Source: Metallyticus violacea
Lineage: Eukaryota; Arthropoda; Insecta; Mantodea; Metallyticidae
Direction of reading: 5' to 3'
DNA length: 64,000 nt
NCBI GenBank assembly: GCA_030762175.1
Contig: CM060842.1
Span: 69,987,501-70,051,500 of the forward strand
The number at the start of each line of letters is the position of its first letter. The first letter of the stretch is position 1. Both the position numbers and the translations under genes were made by a program. Under the pieces are notes generated by a model. It saw only the letters and a list, made by a program, of their open reading frames with translations, ran no database searches and had not been told where the DNA came from. Of this stretch, positions 34,937-47,017 are shown one piece after another.

Positions 34937-36100
34937 GTGAAGAAGTGTCAGTCTATCGAGAGACGTGAGCCGGATAAGATGCACAACTCTTTTCCCTGGC
35001 CAACGTAACAGCGTTCTAAAAGTAACACGTTCACATTTTACTATTATAGGTAATACCAATAAAATGCCGCAGTAGCATCAGCTTAACTATCAGTTCATTG
35101 TGTCATTTTATTTATCCTAAATTCCCTGTGATTAGAATCCATGATGTAAAAGATTTATAGGGATTAGAATTGGAGTACGTACCTAGTGTCCAGCCATTTG
35201 CTTAGTTAGCTGTAGGATAGATTAGGAAATAGGCTGGTGCTTTTTCGGGGCTGTGACTATGCAGGATGAAGTCTGTCTGTACTACAAGAAGTGTGTATTT
35301 CCCATGTTTTGAAGTCAGTTTCACTCATTTAATACTTACAGTTCTATCCAGATTTTTAATTTAAATTTTACCTTCCAATAGTATTAAATAAATAAGTTTA
35401 AAATGTAACATTTGTATTGATTCTATTATCTCAACATTCATTTAATACAAAAAAAATATTCAACAACTATTCACATGAAACACCATTAGCCTGTCATTCA
35501 ATAACAGCTTAATACTTAACTACAAATACTGTTAGATAAACTATCTAACAGTATTTAAAATTTCTAACTTAACAATCAGTATGTATAAAACTAGACGCGG
35601 TGTTTTCTGAGAATGCAAAAGATGAAAACTGACGTTTAACGAAAAGGGCTTTTCTTGAATCTCCTTTCACCTATCTCTATCTTAATACCCCACTAGCCTA
35701 ACGAGATATTGGTTTGCACCGGGACTACAAACATTCCGATATTAGGCGCAAGATATAAATTCTTTACAAACATTTTACTCATAAAATTGCATTAATTGTG
35801 GTAAATTAAACGCTAAAAATATTTTGAAGAACAGCGAAGAGCAACAAATTCCTCGAGGAGCCTGCTCTCTGTACAGTAAACTTTAACTGAATCTTCAGAA
35901 TTACTGGAACCTGCAAAGCACGTATATTGCAGTAAATAGAAAAACATGAATTTTTGCATTAGCGTCACGCGCTGTTTTGCGAAACACAAAATGTTATCAT
36001 TTTCCAAGTAAAGCAAGTTGATCACTACACACATCACTGTAAACAAATTAAAGATCGTGTCACTGAGAGTGACCGACCCCACATGCCTAAACGTATCATC
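34937..36100. other. No gene recognised; perfect short hairpin
   Basis: AT-rich. It holds the 15-base inverted repeat described at 35524-35556. An 89-codon minus-strand frame (35813-36082) is not recognised. Confidence 0.45.
35524..35556. repeat. Perfect 15-bp inverted repeat with 3-base loop
   Basis: AAATACTGTTAGATA, loop AAC, then its exact complement TATCTAACAGTATTT. The perfect stem stands out in otherwise unstructured sequence. It could form a hairpin in DNA or RNA. No flanking duplication was seen. Confidence 0.9.
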
Positions 36101-36107
36101 TCATTAG

Positions 36108-36362
36108 CTACTCGTGAGCGAGAGGTCTGGGGGTTCCAATCCCGCCAGGACCGTCCTCCCTGACAGGTATTTTCTAGGTTTTCCTCAGTCTCCTAACTGG
36201 AAAATGCAGGGGAGGTACCCTAAACTTAGGCCTGGAACGTTTCCTTCCTTAAAAAATAAAATCCTTTCCCAATATATCATTTCATTTCATGTATCACCAG
36301 TGTCCATCGCCTGCGGTACCTCAGTAGTAAAAACGGGCGTTAAAAACCATTCAAAAAAAATA
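36108..36362 (+). mobile_element. SINE family 2, 5'-truncated copy
   Basis: Starts inside the tRNA-like head and keeps a degenerate B box GGGTTCCAATCCC. The body has CCAGGACCGTCCTCCCTGAC, TTTTCCTCAGTCTCC, TAAACTTAGGCCTGGAACG and a 3' block AACGGGCGTTAAAAACCATT with an A tail. TCATTAG flanks both sides (36101-36107 and 36363-36369), a plausible 7-base target-site duplication. The 94-codon frame here is SINE sequence. Confidence 0.88.
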
Positions 36363-36369
36363 TCATTAG

Positions 36370-37744
36370 ATTCTAGCGATAAAACAGTGGAACTATAAGA
36401 TTTTTGGCAATTATTATTTTTTTCCTTCTCCTTCATCCCTTCAATCGTTATAGGCGACCATTTGAAACACCTGCAGATTTATAGGATATGGCACTATTGA
36501 GTGGAAAGGGTATAGATGCAAACACTTGAACTAGGAAAATATCTCAATAAAAACAATAAAAAAGGTTATAAACACTTCCCTTCGATCTTTCACAGATTGA
36601 AGAAAAAAGTTTTGGAAGAAAGAGACTTTTGGTAGCTTGTAGCTACTGTGCAGATGGGTGTTAAGGATGAAAGGTTCGCTGTATAGGGTAAATGTGACCA
36701 CTGCTGTTGCGCACTGAATGTTGGAAAGCGGTCTCAATGATGTTGCACCAATTACATTGCGGTAATGGTATTAGATTTTTTTTGGGGGGTATTTACTTCC
36801 TAAGACAGTTATTTTTTTTATTTGCAAAGAAAGTTTCAGCGTTTAATTAACGTATCTACTAACGAAACATTTCTTTCAACTTTTAACGAAAAAATTAAAG
36901 TAAATATATGTTTTGCGCTTAAAAATAAAGTATTCCTATATTTGCGAAACATTTAATAAAACGAAATAAATGTGGATATTATATATAATTTACAGAAATA
37001 TAATAATTTATTTAATGCACTGAATTTTATCATGATTTTGTGTGTATGTGCAAAGTTGCAAGCTGTAACTGAGCCATTCAGTTTAAAATATGCAAGTGCT
37101 CAGTCTTTACAGCGCACGCACCTCCTTTATACCAAACCGGTTTGTAGTAAGCACTAGGTCAGGCAGCAGACACCTTCAACCCTCACTGCTATACATGTAG
37201 GTACATGCGTATATGCGAGAAAGTGAATAGGACAAAAAATGCTGACTGTGTTTTATCATGCCTTTCATCATCCCTTGTCGTAATAAACTGTATTTGATAT
37301 ATAAGGTTATGAAATATTTTTAATGTACGTTTTTCTCTCAAATGTATTATATTTGTTCATTTCTCTAGTAGTATTTCGAATAGAAATCATAAATCAGGTC
37401 ACTAATATAGAAACATTTCAATTGGCCAGTCACCAGAATAAATGAGAAAAAATCTTATAAATGTAATCGGCATTATTTGTCATATAAAGAAATTTTAAAG
37501 GCTTTTAAAGATCCATGCTCGGTTTAGATTTTCAGGATAATGAATTGATTGTGTTAATAATAGTGGAAATAGCTTTTGTTTGTGACGAGACAAAATAATT
37601 GTGTAAAGAAAACATTTTAGATGCCTATAAAGTTTTAAATGTTGTCTTATTGCTGATAGAAACTAATGTTAATGGCCTTTATTGTGGATCTTCGCGAATT
37701 TACTGTGCCAGTCATTTGTGAAGCGATTTTGTTTACGGCTCCCC
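36370..37744. other. No gene recognised
   Basis: AT-rich, with a G-rich stretch near 36780. No exon, RNA or clear repeat was seen. Confidence 0.5.
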
Positions 37745-38310
37745 GTTGGGCGCTAATTTTGAAGCGGTTCGTCGGTGTCGACAGGTTGGTCGCCATTGAT
37801 GAAGCGATTTACTTGCTGGTCGTTATATTTTGTAGCGGTGTATCGTTAATTGACTATTGATCGCTTTGGTGTTATTGTCTACGATTCATGACAACAGTAT
37901 CTCAGGGTTCTGTTTCGCTATTTTGTGACTCGTACTCAGTAGGGCTGGGAGAGGATATTAATTATATAATAATTACCCCATGCGACATAATATATATGGT
38001 AATTTAATATTCACACGACCTTGCACGTCCTCTGGTGTTCTGCGTACGATAGAACTTAGCTATGTCGAATATAATTTTAACTGCCGCAGTTTCCAAGGAG
38101 ATGTACTGAATCTGATTATCTGACTATCTGAACTGTTCCTATGAACTGCATTTATTTGATATGAACATTTGAACTGCCAATATAAACTGTGTTAGCTGAT
38201 CTGCCTGAGTTGCTGAACTGTGTGAATTTGAGAGCTGCGCCCCTCTGCTGAACTGATGAACTGATGTATCCAACAGATGTGAACTGAGAATGGCTGCCCC
38301 AACGAAGCAA
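37745..38310 (+). mobile_element. Interspersed repeat family G copy 2
   Basis: The core at about 38024-38110 (CGTCCTCTGGTGTTCTGCGT, then ACGATAGAACTTAGCTA-like) matches 8368-8462. Weaker shared blocks lie upstream (GGCGC near 37750, GATGAAGCG near 37798, TATCTCAGGG near 37898). The right part (38110-38265) is dense in short CTGAACTG-like repeats, as often seen in untranslated leaders of LTR elements. No reverse transcriptase or LTR pair is present. Confidence 0.5.
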
Positions 38311-39825
38311 ACGCCTCCTTATATATTCGATTCAAATTAACTAGACGTTGATTTCACCAAGCCCACGGGTCACACAAGCATACGCAAGTCTCGCGTCTTG
38401 CTTTAAAATTTCAAAATATACATTTACTATTGGCTGATTCAAATTTACCTGCCACCGCTTGCGCCTGCTACTATTTGAAAGTTTAAAATGAATGTTTACA
38501 TTGGTTGTTTTAAAGTTAACTGTACAACGGCTGACAAGTTCATTTCCAACACACACGCGCACACGTGTTTAATAACTACATTACTAATTAAAATGCACAA
38601 CATATGATGATCAGACTTACAATATATACATTATATTTCTATTTTAATTGGGGTGGACCGTGGAAACAGTTTCATTTCTTAGCTTGAAAATTACGGAAAT
38701 AAATATATTCATATAAAAGTACCTACAATTTTAAGCAGAAACAATTTAGAATAGGAAATTGACTTGCCTTTAAAATGGTTTTGTTTTCTATTTTAAATCG
38801 TTATTTTGTTGTGATTTAAATGTTTGTGTGCACAAGGATTTCATCTAACTTCTTAACTACCTGTTGGACATTTCCACTTAAATGCATGGATTAATAGAAG
38901 TTTGTTCCGCTTTTAAAACAGGATTCTGCTTAATTTAACGCACCTTACGGAAAGGTTTCATTCTGCCTATTGAATGTTATTTAGTTCACAGGCATGCTAA
39001 TACGTCGCACAAGGCTTTGTGTAAGCGACTGGGGTTCAATCGGATGGATGCAGTTCTCGTTGTTACACACACAAAGTGCAGAACTCCAGTAAAAAGTTGC
39101 AACAGGTTGCTCTCCATGCGGTACGCTGGTTAACAGCTCTAACGCGACAGCTGTGGGCATTTGCTGAACTAATTTCATGTTCACAAATGATGCATACAGA
39201 ATTCGTACCATTGCTAGCGTAGGAAGGGAATCAATATCCAAGGATGAGGCATGGAACACTAATTAGCTATTATTTGCAGCAAAATATAAAACATATAGAA
39301 AGGTGTAACATTTTAAATGAATGGGAAATTTAAACTAGGTCGGCTGTTGATTGAAAATAAGGTGAAGTTTCGAATAAATATTATTTCAATAACGAATTCA
39401 AGATTCTCAGTCGCAATAAGTCTGCCTTCTAGTTTTATTACAATTAATCTTTTTAAGTTTTTATTTATTTAATAATTTATTTATTTATTTTGTAGTTTCA
39501 ATTATTTATATCAATGCACAACTTTTTAAGACTCCCAACGTCCATAGTGGTGGTTGATTTAACTACTGTATTTAACCTACTGTCAATTGCGAAACTGCCT
39601 AATAGAGAGGTAGCGATCTCTAATCAAAGATGATGGCGAAGCGGGATGCTGTGTGCTGATCGCATGGCCCCTTGCAATACTGCACCTTGCCAATTTTGTC
39701 GCAATACGGAGGTATAGGACACAGTGGTCGCTGCGGTAGGCTAAAAACCTGTAGTGGCTAAAGAGATCTTGAGTGGGGGAAAAATAACACACTTGGTTTT
39801 GTTTTGTTTTGTTTGTTTGTTTGTT
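38311..39825. other. No gene recognised
   Basis: AT-rich, with short minus-strand frames (38341-38562, 38981-39259, 39583-39792) that match nothing recognised. A (TTTTG)/(TTTG) low-complexity run lies at 39796-39828, directly left of the SINE at 39839. Confidence 0.45.
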
Positions 39826-39838
39826 TTGCAGTGACGGT

Positions 39839-40135
39839 TTTTTTTTTTTTTTTTTTTGAGTAGTGTTTAACGCCCGTTTTTACTACTGAGGCACCACAGG
39901 CGGTGGACACTGGTGATACATGAGATGAAATGATAAATTGGGAAAGGATATTTTTTTTTTAAGGAAGGAAGCGTTCCAGGCCTAAGTTTAGGTACCTCCC
40001 CGGCATTTGCCAGTTATGAAGACTGAGGAAAACCTGGAAAAAACCCCAGTCAGGGAGGACGGTCCTGGCGGGATTCGAACCGCAGACCTCCCGCTCACGA
40101 GTCCGTGCCTTAACGACCTCGGCCACCCGTGGCGG
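39839..40135 (-). mobile_element. SINE family 2, intact copy with 13-bp target-site duplication
   Basis: On the minus strand it has a class II tRNA-like head with A box GTGGCCGAGGTCGTTAAGG, a B box CGGTTCGAATCCC, the family body, and a 3' A tail seen as about 19 T at 39839-39857. TTGCAGTGACGGT is present exactly at 39826-39838 and 40136-40148. It is the best-preserved family 2 insertion here and probably the youngest. Confidence 0.96.
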
Positions 40136-40559
40136 TTGCAGTGACGGTGATTATCTATTTCAGCTACTTAATTATTTGCGGCTACTTTTAGTTATTTTAT
40201 GAGTAAAATATATTCTATGCATGATCTATGATAGGATTGCTATAAAGCAAATAAAGCAACTCTAAGCAAAGTTATTTTAATGAACAAATGATAAGACAGC
40301 CTACCTTCTTAATACATGCCTTTTAAAATATGTTAAATAACACAATCAAAAATGCTACATTTTTATTATTAAACTTGAAAAACTAACTACCCATCTTGAT
40401 GACAATCTGCTGTTGTAAAAAGACTATAATTTACATAAAGTAATCTATAAACTAAAACAGTGTTACTAAAACGCATAACCTCTTGAAACCACTGAAAAAC
40501 TATTATGGCTTTTCAAAACGCATAATCGAATGTAAAAAATAAAATATAGGCATTTAATT

Positions 40560-40815
40560 AAGGCGAAAAATGCAAGAGGAAGGAAGAAAAGAATGCTTCG
40601 TGATAAATATGACGAATCTGATGTTTCTGATGATCACTTGTCCATTGCTACTGACAGACTGAGGTAAGTCGAGAACCATCGCCAAACGAGGACAAAGGGC
40701 GCTTTTTCTGTAATGGAAAGTTTTTGGAAGACAACCGAGGAGAAGAATGGGTAAAATGTGATGTCATATGCCTGTGCTGGATGTGAAGGAGCAGATTACT
40801 GTAAATTGTAGCAAA
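40560..40815 (+). pseudogene. Pogo/Tigger-like transposase C-terminal zinc-finger relic
   Basis: An Asp/Ser-rich acidic stretch (KYDESDVSDDHLS, about 40605-40645) is followed by FFCNGKFLEDNRGEEWVKCD (about 40700-40760). After a frameshift it reads YACAGCEGADYC (about 40767-40803). This resembles the C-x2-C...ED--GE-WV-C--C--WAH--CAG...Y-C--C zinc finger at the C-terminus of pogo/Tigger-type DDE transposases. A GGTAAGTC donor-like sequence within it is probably fortuitous. No DDE core is present. Confidence 0.6.
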
Positions 40816-41222
40816 ATTTATCTACAGAATTCCTCCTTAAGGCTGTTTATCGACTTTTTATGCAGTTTTAGACAAACCTGTGCGTTAGCAAAATACAGTT
40901 TAAATCGTTCAATTTTTTGTTGATTTGTTTCTCTTTCCTGTCAATAATTTTACTTAATACATTAGAGGGTCCATATTTCCAACACATTTGGTCGTTTAAA
41001 TGAAATGTATAAATAACTACTTAGTATGCATGTTTTAAATGATTGTATGCAATGTAAAATATATTATCTATCTACCTATGTACGCTTTGGGAATGTATTG
41101 GGGAAGGATTCTCCTCAAAGGGGCAAAAACAAAAGGGGGTGCTATATTATCATCTTTTCCTCTACATTTTAGTTCTAACAAAAAAAATCTTCTTTTTCAA
41201 TAAAATCGCAATTTATGGAATC

Positions 41223-41258
<36 letters not shown>

Positions 41259-43089
41259 TATATAATATGATCCTTAATGTGCGTGTGACCGGTCTAAGTT
41301 ACTCTGTACCAGTAGAATAATCATATAAAATGATAAATTCGTAATGAGTGCAGATTTTAAGCGCATTGCATTTCAAATAGTTTAGTTTACATCAATATTC
41401 ATTGCAGCACACAGAACAGTATTTCATTAGCTATTTAGTGTCATCTACTATTAAAACTTTTGCAGATTCCCAGTGCATTACAGATAATTCTGATTGTTTG
41501 CGACACAATCCTCTTTTTATTTGATCTCCGTTGTACATCATATCATTGAAATAGTCTCATAATAAAAAGATCATCAAAAATATGTCGGATATTGTGAAAT
41601 AAACACGGTATTGTAGAGTAGGCGAGAAATTAGTTTGTGATTGACACTTGGGCCTTGTTTATGCTGGCAACTCAGCTGGCGAAAGGCTCGCCCAATCAGG
41701 AAACAAAAAAAACATATAGTCAGAGGCATGGCATACGATATTGCAACAGTTACGGAGTTAGAAAGCTTAAATTTACCCAGTAGCAATGTGTTTTCAGGTG
41801 TGTGCACTGATTTAATTTTTTGTATGTTATTAAGCAGTGGTTGTGCTTTGTTTCATTCATAAAAAAAACATGATTCTGAAGGATTTTGTGATCAAAAGTG
41901 CAAATTTTCCTACGCGTATCCGTCGTTTTCATACAGGCTTCTCCTTTGCGCCGATGCATCCAATTCCAACTTATAATTCTTTCTACTAGATGACTTAGGT
42001 TCTGCTGTAGTTAAAGCAAATTTGCCACCAATTGCAATAATTTTTCAATCATAACCGTGAAAAATATTTAAGATAAAGTGTTTAATTATGTGAGAACATG
42101 TGAGTTTTTGTCATATGTACTATACTTTGGATAAATAGGTAAAATGTGGTTTAATTCATAGAGGAACAGGAAGAAGTTGATCTTGTAGTGCAGCTGCTGA
42201 AGACGGATAGAGAGTGACGAAATGTGGTAATGAAAACTGTCAATTACAAACGTATTTCTCGCTTTCCTAGTTAATAATAAGCTGTAAACTTTACTTAATA
42301 TGTGGCAATGAATGCCCTCTAACAATTTGAGCATTGCAATTAAATAGGAAAAAAAATCTAATAAATTTGCGATTTGAAACTGCCAGTAGAATTGTCCTAT
42401 CAAATGATTATGTGCACAGTGACTATTCCAGTTCAAATGCTTATTCTTCTTCTTTAAGGATTAGATCTTTCGGTCTTTTGGTTCCCATTGATCCGTGCAG
42501 CTATTTTTTTTTTTTTTTAAGAAATATTTTCTTGATCATTCTTGTGGTCTCCATTTGTTTTTTCCATCTTCTTTTAAATTCAGTTTTATTGAGCTCGCAC
42601 ATTGTTAGTAGGTTTTGAATTTCCTTATTATGAACTTTTCTTGTTCTTGTAGCTGATGGACATTCTCTTTAAGATTAAGATAAAGGTTAAAATTAATTTT
42701 TATTGACGTTCCATGAGGTTCTTGTAAGGAGTATGTACTTCAGTCAGTATGAACAAGGTTTTGTTACACTAATTATATCTATATGATCATTTTAAGGTGT
42801 TTAAAGTATATAAACGCACATGCTCAATAATCTCATACATGTAACATTATTTAAGCCTCAATGCAGATAACAGATAGCAGTACATTTCATATACTGTCAT
42901 TTTCAATACAGTAATAGTTTCCCATATTAGATAAATGATTGAACACTATTTGAATGTTATACATTATTCATCTGTAAATCCGTTAAATGAATAATAGTTC
43001 TTCTTGCATATATATTCAGTAATAATATATTTTATAATATAAAATTACCTTTGCTTTCAACTGAGTTTCCCCAAAATATTTAGCCATAT
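40816..43089. other. No gene recognised; (AAT)n at 41222-41259
   Basis: AT-rich sequence with an AAT trinucleotide run and a T run at 42504-42518. Several short frames on both strands (41574-42618) are not recognised. The segment 42450-42700 may be part of a decayed retroelement, but no motif supports this. Confidence 0.45.
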
Positions 43090-43099
43090 TTTATAGTCG

Positions 43100-43970
43100 A
43101 AGAGAAATTTGAATAATAGATTTTTAGAGAGTCGCTTCAATGTGTTAACAGTGAGCGAAACGCGTAGGTTGCCGATTTAAGTTTTGTTATAATGTTTTCG
43201 TATATATGTGCTTTTGAATTTAAGTGTCGTCAACTATGAAGGCCTAGGAATTTGATATCATCGTGTTTATCTAGTACATGATTATTAGTAGTTACGTGTA
43301 ATGTGGAACCGGATGAGCTATATGTAATGAATGTTTTTATCTAGATTTAATAATAATTTGTCATCTTTGAACTTGTTACAAAATTATTAAATTATTCCTA
43401 GAAACTTTAAAGTTAAAATATTTATTTCTGCTGCTTGTATCCTAATCTCTAATATCCAAGTTTCATTAATATGTAATCCGTATGAAACTGCCATTGTTTT
43501 TTTAAATTGTCATAATATCACTCTTCTCACTTTTGCTTTTAAGTTTCTTAAAACAGTTACACATATCTTTTCAAAGTTTTCCATTTCCTTCCCTGCAAAA
43601 ACCCGTCCTTCATAGTGCACATTCCAATCTAGGAGTTTAAAAGTACTTGGTTGCTCTTAGGTGGTGCGACAACCGATATCGAACCTTGGAATGCCACAGC
43701 AACGACTGAGTCCTCTATTCCCGTCTCTCGACATCATTGTTATAGGAAGAATAACACCATCCCTCAGTACTACGATTATTTAGTATTAATTTACCCTTCA
43801 CTGAAAATTGTTCCTGAAATCCAACCGAATTTGTTATCTGGACAGATGTCAAGGTTATGTTCTCTGGTGACTAGAATATAAGCGAGAAATATGAAATTCC
43901 ATATGAAAAATATAAAGCACTGTGAGATTGGCTTCATTGTCAACTGTAAGTACTTAATCATCTGCAAAGA
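43100..43970 (-). pseudogene. LINE reverse-transcriptase relic, interrupted
   Basis: On the minus strand, NSLFADD followed by a stop (about 43957-43976) is the reverse-transcriptase (F/Y)ADD catalytic box. Further along, TFITYSSSGSTLHV (about 43350) and KHDDIKFLGLHS, a stop, then RHLNSKAHIYENIITKLKSA (about 43270-43170) match the KFLGV-LD--L-W--HI--I--KL-SA block just after the catalytic core in insect LINEs. The gap between the two blocks (about 600 bases) is several times longer than usual. This suggests an insertion or a complex rearrangement. Confidence 0.65.
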
Positions 43971-43974
43971 GAAT

Positions 43975-46014
43975 TATAAAGTGTACATAACATGCAGCAC
44001 TCTTATCTCGTCCTTTTGCTTGACAGTTGCATATCAATCTTTCTTATGCAACCTGTATAAACGATCTTCCATTGCTTCAAAACATTAGAGTAAATGCTTT
44101 TACCTTGTTCATGGAAAGCCATGCTTGTCATGGCATACACTTGCTACAAATGGTGTTTAGTTATTACTAACAACATTAAATTAAGGAATCTCTTTCTGCT
44201 GTCAAGTACGGCATCTGCCTACTCAAAAAGCAGTACAGTACTCTCAAGGGTAAATGTTGATACGGATCCTCAAAAAACATTGACAGAAGTTCCTCGACAT
44301 TATCAACTTCAGCCAATTGGTCCTTGAGCGTAAAAGCCTTGTTCACCCACACGATCCAGCATTCATTCATGATATACAGGATGAATTTTGTAATACTCTC
44401 AATAATACATATTCCCTGTTTCCATAAACATTAGTGGATTATCATAAAAATAAAAGTTGACGACGAAAAAAAAAACCCTAACTAATAAAAACTTGCAGTT
44501 CTTCTTCCATTTTTATATCTCTTAGTAACTGAAATTGTATATTCAGCAAAGTTCTCCTAAAGTGAACATTTTTATGATAAGCAGCTAATTAATAAATAAC
44601 AAATCACCTTGTATATGTAAACACTCAATACCAACTGACTATTTACTATAAGAAATGTCGTTCTCGTGAAATTTATATGCTTATATAAATGACCATGAAA
44701 CATGCTGTAAAAGTGTACATTACAAAACTAAAATGGTCACTTAAATAATGTGAAAAAGTATCAAGGATTGTAACGAAGGTTATTCATATTGATTACTTCA
44801 GCTACTCCTCAAGGTTAATAACAAAGTAATTCAAAAGATGGTCTGTCTCATAACTCTCTGGACTAAGATTGTGAATCTTACCGTTCAGGATTCGGTGTTT
44901 TATCGCATCATGGGGATCAGTGGGGAGTTAAGGCGAAATTCGATTAGATACTTCAGGAATGATTGGGGAATTTGGTGCGTTGACCATGTGTCAGCCTAAG
45001 TTGGTTAATGGTGCTCTGTCGAGTGGTTGACTCTGGCCCCTTAGGACCAGATGTCCGGAGTACATCTTGATGCGAGATAATCCTTCATGTTACCAGCATT
45101 CGACAACATGCTGCTTCGGTGTAGAGCTGATGTAGCACCCAGGGATAGGATATCGTTCTTCAAACAGTCTTTTAGAATAAGTGCAGGGGACATGGGTAAC
45201 ATCTTTTACTGTTAAGCTTGATGCAATCGGAAGACCGGCTGATGTAAACGCTTATTCTGTGAACTAGCATATTGGTCACTAAGTAGGACAGCATTATTAC
45301 TGGTAAAGTAAGAGGTGAACACACCCCTAGAATATTTTCTAAAGTTAAAACCTTAATAAATAAGAAAGAGTGCCACAGAAAAGGTAGTCGGCATTAATAG
45401 CTCAGGCCTTAACAACCATAAGAAAATCTAGTTGAAATAAAAAAGACTGCATTAGTTTCATCCCCTTGATTTAGTTCTTTTCCCCCTACGAAAGGAAGTA
45501 AAACGAAATAACGTAATGTTGTGGCAACGCTATGTAAACAATGCATCTGTCAGCGTTGCTAGCTGTAGAGAGGTCTCACTTCTAACAAAATTATCAACTA
45601 CTACAGCATGTTTCAAAACAACGGCGCTTAGAATGTTGTACGGGAGTAAACTAATGGGGACTCGTGCGGAAATGCATGTTTTGGTTGCTGTGGGGCTTCA
45701 AAGTGTTACAACGCTTCGCTATTGGTGACGAGTGCGCGTCGTACATTTTATTAAGAAGCTTCCACCAACCCAACAAGAGCATCAGATCGTGCATTTCATT
45801 ACAAAAGAGCACCAATGTGGTAACAGAGCGTATATCGACGCTGCACATGGTGAAAGACTTGTGAGTGTTCGAAGTAGTGGTACAGGAGGGGTGTATTTAT
45901 TATAGTGGCAGCTATACAGTGCAAAACAATTTCAACAAGCGCGCTGATCCAACTATTTTATGATAACATTAGGTATGTTTGATTCAGCGCCAGATATACA
46001 TTAAATATTCACTA

Positions 46015-46059
<45 letters not shown>

Positions 46060-47017
46060 GATATCTGCTTGGGTATGGATAAAATGAAAACACGTAAAAC
46101 TTGTACTTCCAAACTTTATATTTTGAAACTTGGTGTATACAACAATGAAATATGAAAGATTTCTCAGAACGCTACATGCACTCATTGCACAATTCATAAC
46201 AGTGATGCAATTCAGTCCGTTGTAACATCAGAGGGATGGCTTTCTGGAAAGCTTGAGTAATTGTTAATTTCAGATCATAAATGCTATGGGTTTCTTGAAA
46301 AGACAGTGTATTTAACAAAACCCAACACGAAGAAGCTCACGAGGCGTTAAATATGGGTACCAAGAAATTGGTGACGATCAAACCCCTTGAGATTGAAATT
46401 TAGAAACTGACGAACCTCCCATGCCCTCCCAGAGTGAGCGAATGCACTCTTTCTGGAATACAACGTTCATATTGTTGTCTACATCAAGTAGTGGCAAAAG
46501 AAACAACTGCATCCTATACAAATAAGATTAATAGCTCTCGCTGGTGATTTGTAGTAGTCATTTCTATCATCTACGATTTTCATTTGTCTTTGTGCGTTGT
46601 TGATTTTCATTCTTGCCATGTTTGAAAACTGCCATTTTAAATAAAATTTTACCAGCAACTGTCGTATAACCTTTTATAATAACATTTAATATAATTCATA
46701 CCCAAAAGGATCATCCTGTATATTCGTCAATAAAAATAAATAAATAAAAATAAACAAATTAAAAATAAAACACAAAATAAATACCAGAAGAATAGTATTA
46801 AAAAAGAAACCCCATTATGGATGTCGTACGGCTGGATTCAGTGAATTTGTTTCCTCCAACCTACTCCCCGATTATCAGCCTTTTCTGACTTGATTTGCCT
46901 CTCATCGGAAGTTTGCCTTATCTCGCCTTTCCTATAATATCATACTGTTCCTCATACATCAATTTACGCGTCATTTTGTGTTCGTGCTATGATGCACTTC
47001 TCATCGCTACTACAAAC
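43975..47017. other. No gene recognised; (TA)n at about 46019-46056
   Basis: About 3 kb of mainly AT-rich sequence with one TA dinucleotide array. Slightly GC-richer sequence at 45510-45860 carries overlapping short frames on both strands, none recognised. Confidence 0.45.

Noticed and set aside
44094..45870. Coding potential of the many overlapping frames on both strands
   Set aside because: Frames overlap each other, none matches a family, and no splice structure is evident.
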